DNA from: Arthrobacter psychrolactophilus
GTDB lineage: Bacteria; Actinomycetota; Actinomycetes; Actinomycetales; Micrococcaceae
DNA: 64,000 bases
Assembly (NCBI RefSeq): GCF_003219795.1
Contig: NZ_QJVC01000007.1
Location: forward strand, 54,866-118,865
Direction: 5' to 3'
Part shown: piece after piece, positions 7,328 to 15,683 of the stretch
How positions within the stretch are numbered: position 1 is the first letter of the stretch
Layout of the letters: each line of letters begins with the position of its first letter
Position numbers and translations under genes: made by a program
Notes under the pieces: model-generated
What the model was told of the DNA's origin: nothing
The model's input: only the letters and a program-made list of their open reading frames with translations
Databases searched by the model: none

Positions 7328-9454
7328 CTAGATAACTTGGAGCGTGATGGTGCTGCCCTCGGGGGCCTGGCCATCGCTCGGGTCTTGGAAACGCACCGTG
7401 CCGAAGAAACCGCCCAGCAGGTTCTTCACCTCGACCTCGAAGCCGAGGGCTTTGAGCTCGGCCGTGGCCGCACCAACCTGCTTACCCACCGTGTTCGGCA
7501 CGCCAATCATCTTTGGCCCCTTGGAGAGGGTGAGCGTGACGGTGCCGCCCGCTGTGAGGTTTCCGGAGTCCGGGGACTGGGAAAGAACTACACCGGCGGG
7601 AACGGTCTTACTGTTGACCTGTTCGGGCGCTGTCACGGAGACGAGCCCTACGGCCTTGAGTGCCGCGATGGCGTCACCCTCGCTCATCCCGGCCACGGAG
7701 GGCACCGGGATGGGTTTGGGGCCCTTAGAGGTCACGAGATTTATCTTGGTGCCCGCGCGAAATTCCTTACCCGCAGCCGGATCCTGACTCAGGACCACGC
7801 CGGCCGGCACCTTCTCGTCGAAGACCTCCGTGACGGTTCCTGCCGTCAATTGCGCCTCTTTCAGTGCGGCCGTCGCGGCATCGAGGGCCCGCCCCGTCAC
7901 GGCCGGGACCGGATACAGCACGGGGCCAAGGGAGACCTGCAAGGTGACGGTCTTGAACTTACGCACAGATGATCCCGCGCTCGGATCCGTGGCCACGATC
8001 AAGCCCGCGGCGACCTTCTCATCAAAAATTTCAGAGGTCGGGATCTGCTCGAACCCGGCCGCAAGTAACATTTCTTGCGCCTGAGGCACGCTCTGGTTGT
8101 GCACATCTGGAACGGTCGCGAGAGCGCCTGGCCCAAAGCCCACAAACCAACCAGCGCCAGCAGCCAAGGCTCCCAGCACTAGGACCAACAAAATCCACAG
8201 CAGGGCGCGTCGCTTGGGCTTAGCTGGTCCAAGGTTCTTCGTGGGCGTTGCCGCCGCCTTGGCTCGCTCCTTCGCGGCCAGCGCCGACTGACGTTTTGTC
8301 AGAGGAGGAGCTTCCTCGGAACTGTCATCGTCAGCGTGGCTGGCCTGTGCGACGTCGTCCTTCTCCACAGCCAGAGCGACGGTGGGGTACAGATCGGCGT
8401 GCGGATCTTCGGCGTAGAGCTTGGGCGATGACGGCAAGACGGAGGTGGGGAAAGAGGGGGGCGCAATGACACTCGTGGCGTCGGGGAAGGAACGCGGGCC
8501 CGTGATGACCTCGGTATGCTCCGCGGGCTCAAGAGTAGTTGTCAGGGCAGTGTGCTGGTTCCCGGAGGGAATGATGGGACCGTCCGGGCTCGCACCAAAA
8601 TCAAGTTCGGCGGGGGAGAGGGTCTTGCGAATATGGCGCAGATCCTCCAGCAGGGCGGCACCGTTGGCCGGACGATGGTCTGGGTCCTTCTCCGTCATGT
8701 ACCGCACTAGCTCATCCATGACGGGCGGGAGTCCGGGAACGGCCAAGGAGGGCGCAGGAAGCTCGTCTTGGATATGAGACATGACCACGGCCACGGGCAG
8801 TTCGGCACGGAAGGGCTGCTGGCCGGTCAGCAGTTCATAGAGCATGATGCCGGCAGAGTAAATGTCGCTGCGCGCATCTCCGCCCTGGCCGCGAGCCAAC
8901 TCGGGGGCGATGTAGCCAACCGTGCCCAGGAGGGTTCCGGTGTTGGTGGAGGTGGTGACGGCACGGGACAGCCCAAAGTCGCCGATCTTGACCCACCCCT
9001 GACGGGAGATCAACACATTCTCGGGTTTGACGTCTCGGTGCACGAGGCCGGCGTTATGCGCAGCGGCGAGACCTTCCACGACGGGGTCCAGGAGGTCGAG
9101 TGCCTGGCGCAAGCTCAGGGCGCCGTTTTCATTGATCACGTCGCGGAGCGTGTAGCCATCGATGAACTCAAAGACGAGGTAGGCGTGCTGCGGCCCCACA
9201 CCGTGATCGTGAATTTGCACGACATGCGGATGCGACAGGCTCGCGGCACTTTGCGCCTCACGACTGAGCCGGGTGATGAACGCGGTGTCGGTGGCCAGAT
9301 GGGGATGCAGAATCTTGAGGGCGATATTGCGGCCTAGCCGCAGATCCTTGGCGAGGTACACGGTGGACATGCCGCCGTGCGCCACCTTGGATACAACCAG
9401 ATAGCGACCATCGATGGTTGACCCGTTCAGCGGGTCGTTAGAGACTTCTTGCAC
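7328..9454 (-). CDS. pknL: Serine/threonine protein kinase with four PASTA domains (PknL type)
   Basis: A 708-aa transmembrane kinase. Residues ~18-275 form a Hanks-type kinase domain with invariant lysine K47, H-R-D at 139-141, D-F-G at 159-161 and A-P-E at 183-185, so it should be active. A long acidic juxtamembrane linker follows, then one membrane helix (about 425-445), then four extracellular PASTA repeats beginning VPDV, VPAV, VPSV and VPNT. PASTA domains bind muropeptides or lipid II, linking wall state to phosphorylation. The start is a GTG preceded by AAGGTGGAAGG. I prefer PknL over PknB because aroG lies on one side and an Rv2175c-type gene on the other, as in mycobacteria; PknB itself is usually near rodA and pbpA. 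Confidence 0.92.
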   Translation of the reverse strand: MQEVSNDPLNGSTIDGRYLVVSKVAHGGMSTVYLAKDLRLGRNIALKILHPHLATDTAFITRLSREAQSAASLSHPHVVQIHDHGVGPQHAYLVFEFIDGYTLRDVINENGALSLRQALDLLDPVVEGLAAAHNAGLVHRDVKPENVLISRQGWVKIGDFGLSRAVTTSTNTGTLLGTVGYIAPELARGQGGDARSDIYSAGIMLYELLTGQQPFRAELPVAVVMSHIQDELPAPSLAVPGLPPVMDELVRYMTEKDPDHRPANGAALLEDLRHIRKTLSPAELDFGASPDGPIIPSGNQHTALTTTLEPAEHTEVITGPRSFPDATSVIAPPSFPTSVLPSSPKLYAEDPHADLYPTVALAVEKDDVAQASHADDDSSEEAPPLTKRQSALAAKERAKAAATPTKNLGPAKPKRRALLWILLVLVLGALAAGAGWFVGFGPGALATVPDVHNQSVPQAQEMLLAAGFEQIPTSEIFDEKVAAGLIVATDPSAGSSVRKFKTVTLQVSLGPVLYPVPAVTGRALDAATAALKEAQLTAGTVTEVFDEKVPAGVVLSQDPAAGKEFRAGTKINLVTSKGPKPIPVPSVAGMSEGDAIAALKAVGLVSVTAPEQVNSKTVPAGVVLSQSPDSGNLTAGGTVTLTLSKGPKMIGVPNTVGKQVGAATAELKALGFEVEVKNLLGGFFGTVRFQDPSDGQAPEGSTITLQVI

Positions 9455-9478
9455 CCTTCCACCTTAGAAGCAGTATGG

Positions 9479-9518
9479 AAAAGGGACCGCCAGCAACACC
9501 GTGCTGGCGGTCCCTTTT
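9479..9518. terminator. Terminator between LysM transglycosylase and kinase genes
   Basis: Perfect 17-bp stem (9479-9495 with 9502-9518) around a 6-nt loop, with A4 and T4 at the feet. On the minus strand it ends the LysM gene before the kinase start, so the kinase needs its own promoter. Confidence 0.85.
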
Positions 9519-9557
9519 CGTTGAAAGCGTACTTTCGGCCCGTATTCGGGGTTGTTG

Positions 9558-11006
9558 CTACCGGAAGAGCTCGCGCTTTGAGCTAATGCCGGCAACGTAG
9601 GTGGCCGTGTCGGAGAACATGCCATTGACGCTCACCGAGTAGGCGCCCTGGTAGTAACCGGCAATCGCCTCGGATTCGTTCGGTGCCGATTTCAGGAGTG
9701 CGCGGATGATGGCGACACCGGCCGTGACGTTGTCCGTGGGGTCGAGCAGGTTTAGCTTGCGGCCAACCAGGCCAGAGGCCCAGTCGCCAGAGTCCGGAAT
9801 GACCTGCATGGTGCCGATGGCATTTGCGGGGGACACCGACTGGTGGTTGAAGCTGGATTCCTGCAAGGCAAAGGCCAGGGCCAGCGACGGGTCTACGCCC
9901 ATGCTCGAGGCGGTGCTGGCCACGAGCGACTTGATCTCTTCCACCGAGGGGGCAGGAGCCGCCAGCAGCAGGGCCTTATTCCGATTGGCGTCATTCACGA
10001 CGGCAGACGGGTAGGTGTAGTGCAAGAAGGTGCTGGGGACCTGGTCCTCGGGAGCGAGTGCGGCCGGGACATCCTGCGGCTTCTGCGTGATCGGGGCGAT
10101 TTCGCTGGAGGCCGCGTTCAGGCCCGGAATACTCAGGGTCTTCCCGGGGTAAATGGTGGCCTTGGCGTCGATATTATTGGCCGACACGAGGGCTGCCAAG
10201 CTGACGTTATTCTTGGCCGCAATGGCGGAGAGCGTGTCGCCGGCCTTGATAACGTAGCGTTCGCCCGTGGCTGGCTTATTTTCCTTCGCCGGGCTCGACG
10301 ACGGAGCTGTCGTCACAGCGCCGCCCACCTTGATCTTCTGGCCAGGATGGATGATGGAGCGTCCGTCGAGGCTGTTCAGGGAGAAGATGCTGGAGAGGCT
10401 GATCTTGTGATCGGCGGCAATCCCGCTGAGGGTATCCCCGGCGCGGACGGTGTAGCTGGCCGATGCCGTGGTGCTTGAGGTGCTCGGAGCCGTCGCTGCT
10501 GCCGACGAGCCTGAGATGCTCAGAACTTCGCCGGGGTAAATGACGGTGCTGGCCGAGATCTTGTTGCGTGTCAGGACGGACTCCGTGGAGACCCCGTACT
10601 TGGCGGCAATCCCTGAGACGGTATCGCCAGCCACGACGGTGTGGGAGGTGATGCCTGCCTGAGCCTTCAAGGCGCCCGCAAGGGTTCCGGTGAGCGTGGT
10701 CTTGAAGCTCGTCTCGCTAGGGCTCAGCGCTGTGACAGCACGCGGCACCGAGCTGGCCACAAGAGCCGTGGGAATACGGTTGGCGGCGGTGCGTGCCTGA
10801 ACGGCAGCCAGCACCTTTTGGGAATCGAGGCTTCCGTGCGTTCCCTGAGGAGCAATCCCCGTGTGCTGCGGGCTTGCCGACGCGGGAGCCGCGAGGCCTA
10901 AGGAGGAGAGCATAACAACCGGGATCGCCGCGGTGGCGACCGCAACCAGCTGCTTACCACCCGCGGCCGATTTTGTCGCGGCAGAAGAAGGGCGTGTGGG
11001 AGTCAT
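9558..11006 (-). CDS. Secreted lytic transglycosylase with three LysM domains
   Basis: About 482 aa. A basic N terminus and hydrophobic stretch ending A-S-A-S gives a Sec signal peptide (roughly residues 1-45). Three LysM repeats follow (about 125-170, 185-230 and 250-295), each with A-G-D-T and a Y/H-P-G motif, separated by Ser/Thr/Pro linkers; LysM binds N-acetylglucosamine in peptidoglycan. The C terminus is an SLT domain with the catalytic-type Q-E-S-S-F, then AIGTMQV, and should cleave glycan strands to anhydromuropeptides. The ATG at 11006 has GAGGT eight bases upstream; the upstream TTG at 11021 is less likely. The gene sits between the PASTA kinase and the divergent Rv2175c-type gene. 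Confidence 0.88.
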   Translation of the reverse strand: MTPTRPSSAATKSAAGGKQLVAVATAAIPVVMLSSLGLAAPASASPQHTGIAPQGTHGSLDSQKVLAAVQARTAANRIPTALVASSVPRAVTALSPSETSFKTTLTGTLAGALKAQAGITSHTVVAGDTVSGIAAKYGVSTESVLTRNKISASTVIYPGEVLSISGSSAAATAPSTSSTTASASYTVRAGDTLSGIAADHKISLSSIFSLNSLDGRSIIHPGQKIKVGGAVTTAPSSSPAKENKPATGERYVIKAGDTLSAIAAKNNVSLAALVSANNIDAKATIYPGKTLSIPGLNAASSEIAPITQKPQDVPAALAPEDQVPSTFLHYTYPSAVVNDANRNKALLLAAPAPSVEEIKSLVASTASSMGVDPSLALAFALQESSFNHQSVSPANAIGTMQVIPDSGDWASGLVGRKLNLLDPTDNVTAGVAIIRALLKSAPNESEAIAGYYQGAYSVSVNGMFSDTATYVAGISSKRELFR

Positions 11007-11169
11007 GGGTGCGTACCTCAAGTTTCCGTTACGGATGAGACCAATGGGGTTGATGTTACTAAAGTGCTATCAAAAATTTACCCTAAAACCCAGTTCTTCG
11101 GGACCCCGCTGTGGATTGGCGCACAAATTTTAGCTACTTTGCCCTCTCGTCTACACGGTTAACGGCAAT

Positions 11170-11541
11170 ATGTGGGAACCTTTGAGGGTGAGTAATGTTG
11201 AAACAGTAGTCAGCGAATGGTTGCCCCTGCCCGATGTCGCCGAGATGCTTGATGTCTCGGTCACCAAAGTCCACGCACTGGTCAAGGATGGTTCCTTGCT
11301 TGCCGCACGTGTGGGGGAACGCAAGATTCGGTCCGTTCCGGCCGAATTCATTGCCGGTGACCATATCCTGGAAAGCCTGCGAGGCACCATCACGGTCCTC
11401 CAGGACGCCGGATTCGAAGACGAAGAGGCCATTCTGTGGCTGTACACCCCCGACGAGTCGTTGCCGGGCCGTCCCATCGACGCACTGATCGGTGGCCGCA
11501 AGACCGAGATTCGTCGTCGTGCCTCAGCCCTGGGCTGGTAA
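11170..11541 (+). CDS. Rv2175c-type winged-helix DNA-binding protein
   Basis: Up to 123 aa. The N-terminal half is a MerR-like winged helix-turn-helix (LPLPDVAEMLDVSVTKVHALVKDG then a wing). The C-terminal half carries TVLQDAGF..EAILWLYTPD..L..RPIDAL, which I recognise from mycobacterial Rv2175c, a nucleoid or DNA-binding protein reported as a substrate of PknL. Its divergent position next to the PASTA kinase supports the same pairing. The start is uncertain: ATG at 11170 has no ribosome site, whereas GTG at 11188 has GGGAA nine bases upstream and would give 117 aa with a Thr at position 6 in a short flexible tail. The target genes are unknown. Confidence 0.82.
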   Translation: MWEPLRVSNVETVVSEWLPLPDVAEMLDVSVTKVHALVKDGSLLAARVGERKIRSVPAEFIAGDHILESLRGTITVLQDAGFEDEEAILWLYTPDESLPGRPIDALIGGRKTEIRRRASALGW

Positions 11542-11570
11542 GGCACGCTCGATTAGCTAAGTAAGACAAC

Positions 11571-11603
11571 AGGAGAGGTTGGGCATGGTGCCCAACCTCT
11601 CCT
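11571..11603. terminator. Terminator between Rv2175c-type gene and polyprenyl synthase
   Basis: Perfect 15-bp stem (11571-11585 with 11589-11603) with a 3-nt loop, followed by TTATTA. It lies between convergent genes. Confidence 0.82.
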
Positions 11604-11636
11604 TTATTACTTAAGCGCTCGTGGCGATCTGCTGCA

Positions 11637-12764
11637 TTATGAGGTCCGCGCGACCGCGGCCAGTCCCAGCGCCGAGAGGGCTTCTGTCACGGAGTCTGCA
11701 ATCGTCAACCGCTTCAGGGCTGCGAAGGCACGCTCGCTCAGCTCGGTGATCATGGCCTCGGTGTTGGCCAGTGCCCCGGAGTCGACCATGATGGCGCACA
11801 AGCGCTCCACCTCTGCGTCACTGAGGTCCTGTCGACCGAGGTTTTGATCCACAAATTCCCCATCCGCAGCAGCGGCGGCATCGATCGTCAGCCCGACCAA
11901 GACGGTGCGCTTTCCTTCGCGGAGGTCATCGCCGGCCGGCTTACCTGTTGTGGCCGGATCGCCGAAGACACCCAAGACGTCGTCGCGCAATTGAAAAGCT
12001 TCCCCGAGCGGCAAGGAAAAGTCGCTGTAGCCGCTCAGCAGCTCGTCATCGGCACCGGCGAGGGCGCCGCCCATGACCAAGGGGTGCTCGGAGGAGTATT
12101 TGGCACTCTTAAAACGAATGATCGCCGAGGCGCGCGCCACCGCCGTACCGTGCGGCTTGGACGGTCCGGACACCTCCTCCAAGATATCCAGGTACTGTCC
12201 GGCCATGACCTCGGTCCGCATCACATTGAACACTGCGCGGGCCCGCGAGGATGCGGCACGCGAAACGGGCTCGTTGCTACCTGCGGCAATCAGCGAGAAC
12301 ATCTCCTCGCTCAGGGACAGGCATAGATCGCCGGTCAGGATCGCTGCCGCATGGCCAAAGCGCTCGTGGTCCAGCGCCCAGCCACTGTCCGTGTGCAGGG
12401 TGCCGAACTGTCGGTGCACGCTGGGACCGCCGCGGCGGGTGTCGGAGCGATCGATGATGTCATCGTGAATGAGCGCCGCCGCCTGAAAGAGCTCCAGCGC
12501 GGCGCCGGCCTGAATGATAGCCCGGTCATCGGCGGCGCCGCCGGCCCCACGCCAGCCCCAGTAGCAGAGCAAAGCCCGCATCCTTTTTCCACCCGTGACA
12601 AGTTTCCTGATCGAGTCAATCAACACCAAGGTGTCGGGGGAGATACGTGCCAACAAGGCATGCTTCTCGGCCAGGAAACTAGTGAGCTCTGTAGCAACGG
12701 CTGCAATGAAGGCCTCTTGTTCGGCCGCTGGGTTCGCGCCACGAGGGACAGACGTTGCGTTCAT
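11637..12764 (-). CDS. idsA: Polyprenyl (geranylgeranyl-type) diphosphate synthase
   Basis: A 375-aa trans-isoprenyl diphosphate synthase. It adds isopentenyl diphosphate units to an allylic primer, feeding carotenoids, menaquinone side chains or lipid carriers. The first Asp-rich motif is D-D-I-I-D (IHDDIIDRSDTRRG) near residue 97. The second is D-D-V-L-G near 260, followed by GKPAGDDLREGKRTVL; the usual last Asp of D-D-x-x-D is replaced by Gly, which I also recall in mycobacterial IdsA2-type proteins. The residues before the first motif include bulky groups, but chain length cannot be fixed by eye. M. tuberculosis idsA2 (Rv2173) has the same neighbours. Confidence 0.87.
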   Translation of the reverse strand: MNATSVPRGANPAAEQEAFIAAVATELTSFLAEKHALLARISPDTLVLIDSIRKLVTGGKRMRALLCYWGWRGAGGAADDRAIIQAGAALELFQAAALIHDDIIDRSDTRRGGPSVHRQFGTLHTDSGWALDHERFGHAAAILTGDLCLSLSEEMFSLIAAGSNEPVSRAASSRARAVFNVMRTEVMAGQYLDILEEVSGPSKPHGTAVARASAIIRFKSAKYSSEHPLVMGGALAGADDELLSGYSDFSLPLGEAFQLRDDVLGVFGDPATTGKPAGDDLREGKRTVLVGLTIDAAAAADGEFVDQNLGRQDLSDAEVERLCAIMVDSGALANTEAMITELSERAFAALKRLTIADSVTEALSALGLAAVARTS

Positions 12765-12832
12765 GCTTTCAAGATTCCTTGCTGTTTGATCTGGTGCGGT
12801 GAATAAAAGTGCGGGTACGGAAGGTACTGCTA

Positions 12833-13393
12833 TTACTTGAACGACGCCGGCAGCAGAGTCGCGCCGAGTGTAAAGGTGGCGGTTGCCCCGGTCTGAACCA
12901 CCGAGACGGTGACGATTTCCTGGCCTTCTGCCCGGACGAAGGTTTTCAGCGGAACGCCGTCCACCGAGTCGCCCGGCTGAGCCTTAAAACCCTGGTCGGT
13001 AAAGACCTTGGTGTAGTTGCTGACCACATCGGCTGAGGGGGCTGTCACGGTCGCCGTCAAGGAGGCCAAGGAGACGGGCTGGCCGTGTTGGAGGCTCGAG
13101 GCCTGAATCTGTGCGCCCTTCATGAGGGGCATGACAGTGGTGGGGAAGCCGGCGACAAGTTCCTTGACGGCCGTTTCTGCTGAGGCGGCGGCCGTGGATA
13201 CCGCATCGGCGGTGGCTGACGCCGTCGGGCTTGGAGTTGTAGCGACTGTGGCAGAGCTGGTGGCCGAGGAATCCCCGGTGCTGGCGCCGGAGCAGGCGGT
13301 CAGAAAGATGACGGCGGCCGTTGCCATGGCAACAGCAAGTCGGCGACGCATCAACGGCAGTGTGCGCCCTGTCAAGGGTGAAACAAGAGTCAT
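12833..13393 (-). CDS. Putative lipoprotein of unknown function
   Basis: A 186-aa exported protein. A basic, hydrophobic N terminus ends in the lipobox L-T-A-C (about residues 31-34), so the mature protein is probably lipid-anchored at a cysteine. A Ser/Thr/Ala-rich linker of ~35 residues follows. The folded part (about 75-186) contains V-x-G-F-P and ends in a beta-rich V-V-Q-T-G stretch; I do not recognise the family. The start at 13393 is chosen because AAGGA lies seven bases upstream; the ATG two codons earlier touches that site. It is 68 bp upstream of the polyprenyl synthase on the same strand and could share its transcript. Confidence 0.72.
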   Translation of the reverse strand: MTLVSPLTGRTLPLMRRRLAVAMATAAVIFLTACSGASTGDSSATSSATVATTPSPTASATADAVSTAAASAETAVKELVAGFPTTVMPLMKGAQIQASSLQHGQPVSLASLTATVTAPSADVVSNYTKVFTDQGFKAQPGDSVDGVPLKTFVRAEGQEIVTVSVVQTGATATFTLGATLLPASFK

Positions 13394-13484
13394 GAGCATT
13401 TCCTTAGCTTCCGGAGCCTGCGAGATGGCATCTTGTCCAGTTTACCCACGATAAGAGCCGCTGCTGGAGTTCTTCGGCAATCAC

Positions 13485-13490
13485 TACACT
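13485..13490 (+). promoter_or_regulatory. -10 box of a leaderless dinB mRNA
   Basis: TACACT followed by six bases and the GTG at 13497. This supports that start codon over the internal GTG at 13536. No LexA-type box was seen nearby. Confidence 0.5.
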
Positions 13491-13496
13491 TGAGGA

Positions 13497-14711
13497 GTGG
13501 ATCAAGATCGGCAGGTAGGCGGTGAGCGGGCTCCCGTGCAAGAGGGTTGCACCGTCATGCATGTTGATATGGACGCCTTCTTCGTGTCCGTTGAGCTCCG
13601 TGAGCGCCCGGAGTTGATTGGCAAGAAAGTTATTGTGGGGTTCCCCACGGGGCGCTCGGTGGTTTTATCGGCCTCCTATGAGGCGCGTGCCGTGGGGGTG
13701 CGCTCGGCCATGCCCATGTCCACGGCGCTGCGGATGTGTCCCGACGCCGTCGTGATCGAGCCTCGGCACCAGCTGTACTACCAGGTCTCAGGAGAGGTCA
13801 TGGAGGTCTTTCGCTCCATTACAGACACCGTGGAGCAGCTCAGCGTTGACGAGGCGTTCCTTGATATCGCCGGTTCCCTGCGACGGCTCGGCACGCCCCT
13901 GGAGATTGGCGCTTTGATTCGGACAAGGATTCTGACCGAGATTGGTATCACGGCATCGGTGGGTATCGCCGGTAGTAAATTTGTGGCCAAGGTCGCCTCG
14001 ACCCGATGCAAGCCCAACGGCATGCTGCTGATCGAAAAGGCGCGAACCGTCGAATACCTCCACACCTTGCCCGTTGAAGCGCTGTGGGGCGTCGGCGCCA
14101 AGACCCGCGAGGTGCTTGCTAGGCTGGGCATTTTTACCGTCGCCGATGTTGCCGCAACTCCCTTGCCCTCCCTGCAGCGATCGTTGGGCAGTACCGGGAC
14201 GGCGCTCCATGCACTGTCATGGGGGATAGATCCCCGGGCAGTCACCCCAGAGCATCAAGAGAAGAGTATTGGTGCGGAGGAGACCTTCGCGCAAGACACC
14301 TTTGAGACGGAATTGCTCACACGAGAACTACTGCGGCTCTCACACCGCGTCGCAGGACGGCTCCGAGAGGCAGGCCTCAGCGGTCGCATCCTCGCCCTGA
14401 AGATTAAATACTCAGATTTCACCACGATCACCCGATCCAAGGCGCTCCCCGCCAGCACCGATAGCGCCACGCAAATTTATGCCGGCACCGTGGCCCTGCT
14501 GCAGGCGCTCGGCGACAGGCCGCAGAGCGTGCGACTCATTGGACTCCGAGTGGAAAAGCTGGAATCTCTCGAGAGTGCCCCCTTGCAATTCACCCTGGAT
14601 CCGCGGGATGACCACTCACGCAATGCGGAGGTTGTGGCCGACGCGATTGCCGCCAAATTCGGGACCGCGAAAATAGCTCCGGCACGGCTGATTAGGCCTC
14701 GCAGAGACTAG
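13497..14711 (+). CDS. dinB: DNA polymerase IV (Y-family)
   Basis: A 404-aa translesion polymerase. Motif I V-D-M-D-A-F-F-V-S-V-E near residue 22 and motif III S-V-D-E-A-F-L-D-I near 117 supply the catalytic acids, so the enzyme should be active. Then come the helix-hairpin-helix thumb (VGAKTREVLARLGI) and the little-finger domain, with a K-S-I-G-A-E-E-T-F motif. The beta-clamp-binding motif was not identified with certainty. The GTG at 13497 is kept because a -10 box sits six bases before it; GTG at 13536 with GGTGAG upstream is the alternative and would remove 13 poorly conserved residues. Monocistronic. Confidence 0.92.
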   Translation: MDQDRQVGGERAPVQEGCTVMHVDMDAFFVSVELRERPELIGKKVIVGFPTGRSVVLSASYEARAVGVRSAMPMSTALRMCPDAVVIEPRHQLYYQVSGEVMEVFRSITDTVEQLSVDEAFLDIAGSLRRLGTPLEIGALIRTRILTEIGITASVGIAGSKFVAKVASTRCKPNGMLLIEKARTVEYLHTLPVEALWGVGAKTREVLARLGIFTVADVAATPLPSLQRSLGSTGTALHALSWGIDPRAVTPEHQEKSIGAEETFAQDTFETELLTRELLRLSHRVAGRLREAGLSGRILALKIKYSDFTTITRSKALPASTDSATQIYAGTVALLQALGDRPQSVRLIGLRVEKLESLESAPLQFTLDPRDDHSRNAEVVADAIAAKFGTAKIAPARLIRPRRD

Positions 14712-14910
14712 TACGAGTGGACTTTCAGTTCGAGAAAATCAGGATTATTGTTAGTCATAGGAGTTAATTGATTGGCGCCGCTACGGTGAAGATGTCACGA
14801 TAAACACGATCGTGACGTTCTCACATCGAACTGGTTCTTCGGGAATCATTTCGACGGTATTGTCGTTAACAATGAAAGACCCCAGCGGCCCTGACCTGAA
14901 GGAGGTCGTC

Positions 14911-15288
14911 ATGCCCCTCTCTGAACACGAACAGAGACTGTTGGACCAGTTGGAACAGCAGCTGCATGCTGAAGATCCCAAGTTTGCCCAGGCACTGTCC
15001 TCGGAAGCAAAGCATTCCATGTCCATGCGGAACGTTGTCATCGGCGTGCTCATAGTTATTGTCGGTTTGGTGGGTGTTCTTGGCGCAGTCGCCTTGAAGA
15101 TTTTGCTGCTCGGAGTTTTCGGATTCCTGGTTATGGGCGGGGGCGTCTACCTTGCACTGGCCAAGTCCAAGTCGGCCTCCGGTTCGCAGCAGTCCACGAG
15201 GGCTGGCGGGAACGGCGGAGCCAAGCAAAAAGGCGGCTTCATGAACGGCCTCGAGGAAAAGTGGGAAGAGCGGCGCCGCCAGCAATAG
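14911..15288 (+). CDS. DUF3040 family membrane protein
   Basis: A 125-aa protein that begins MPLSEHEQRLLDQLEQQL..DPKFA, the typical start of actinobacterial DUF3040 proteins. Two membrane helices follow (about residues 48-68 and 71-88), then a basic Gly/Ser/Lys-rich tail. Function is not established for the family; it is common beside mraZ and dinB in actinobacteria. The ATG at 14911 is set by AAGGAGG five bases upstream; the open frame extends to 14812 without a ribosome site. Expected at the cytoplasmic membrane with both ends inside. Confidence 0.85.
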   Translation: MPLSEHEQRLLDQLEQQLHAEDPKFAQALSSEAKHSMSMRNVVIGVLIVIVGLVGVLGAVALKILLLGVFGFLVMGGGVYLALAKSKSASGSQQSTRAGGNGGAKQKGGFMNGLEEKWEERRRQQ

Positions 15289-15327
15289 CGGCACCACCTC
15301 AAACGTTGACGTTTGGCCTTAACAACT

Positions 15328-15349
15328 AAGACCCTCAGGGGTCTTTTTT
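15328..15349 (+). terminator. Terminator after DUF3040 gene
   Basis: 7-bp stem AAGACCC/GGGTCTT (15328-15334 with 15339-15345), 4-nt loop, followed by a run of T. Confidence 0.75.
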
Positions 15350-15597
15350 GTTTTAAGGCGGGCACGTTCGAAATAGTTTCCTGTGAATCAGGCCTCAAAC
15401 ACCGCCAACCCTAAATCCCTCCACTTTGCGCCACCGGGTGGGCATTGTGCTGCCAAATCGTGCCTCCATGGGGCCAAATGAGCGATGTCGGTGCCAACTG
15501 TGGTGCACACCCTATTTTTCCCTCCACCGCAAACCCTCAAGAGAATCCTTGAAATGACGCGGAAAATTAATCCATTCCATGGTCAACACGCCCAAAA

Positions 15598-15635
15598 GTG
15601 GAGTTGACGGTGGAGGATTGTGGAGTAATGTGGAG
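15598..15635 (+). promoter_or_regulatory. mraZ operator: four GTGGAG boxes overlapping the promoter
   Basis: GTGGAG occurs at 15598, 15610, 15620 and 15630, spaced 12, 10 and 10 bp, so the boxes lie on one face of the helix. Between and over them is a promoter, TTGACG (15604-15609), 16 bp, TAATGT (15626-15631). MraZ of other bacteria represses its own operon by binding G-rich repeats about 10 bp apart, so this is very probably its autoregulatory site. Confidence 0.75.
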
Positions 15636-15683
15636 CACGTAAGAGGGGATTGGGTAGGCTCTCGGCAATGAAGGTGGTGGACG

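Larger units (their letters stand above)
15289..15683. other. 395-bp intergenic region before mraZ
   Basis: Holds a short palindrome (15301-15314), the terminator of the DUF3040 gene (15328-15349), about 230 bp without recognisable structure, then the mraZ operator-promoter (15598-15635). No RNA gene or open frame was supported; in particular no RNase P RNA core motif was seen. Confidence 0.6.

Noticed and set aside
11007-11169. Possible c-di-AMP (ydaO-type) riboswitch before the LysM gene
   Set aside because: Such riboswitches often precede actinobacterial wall hydrolases, but I could not find the conserved core blocks in this 160-bp region.
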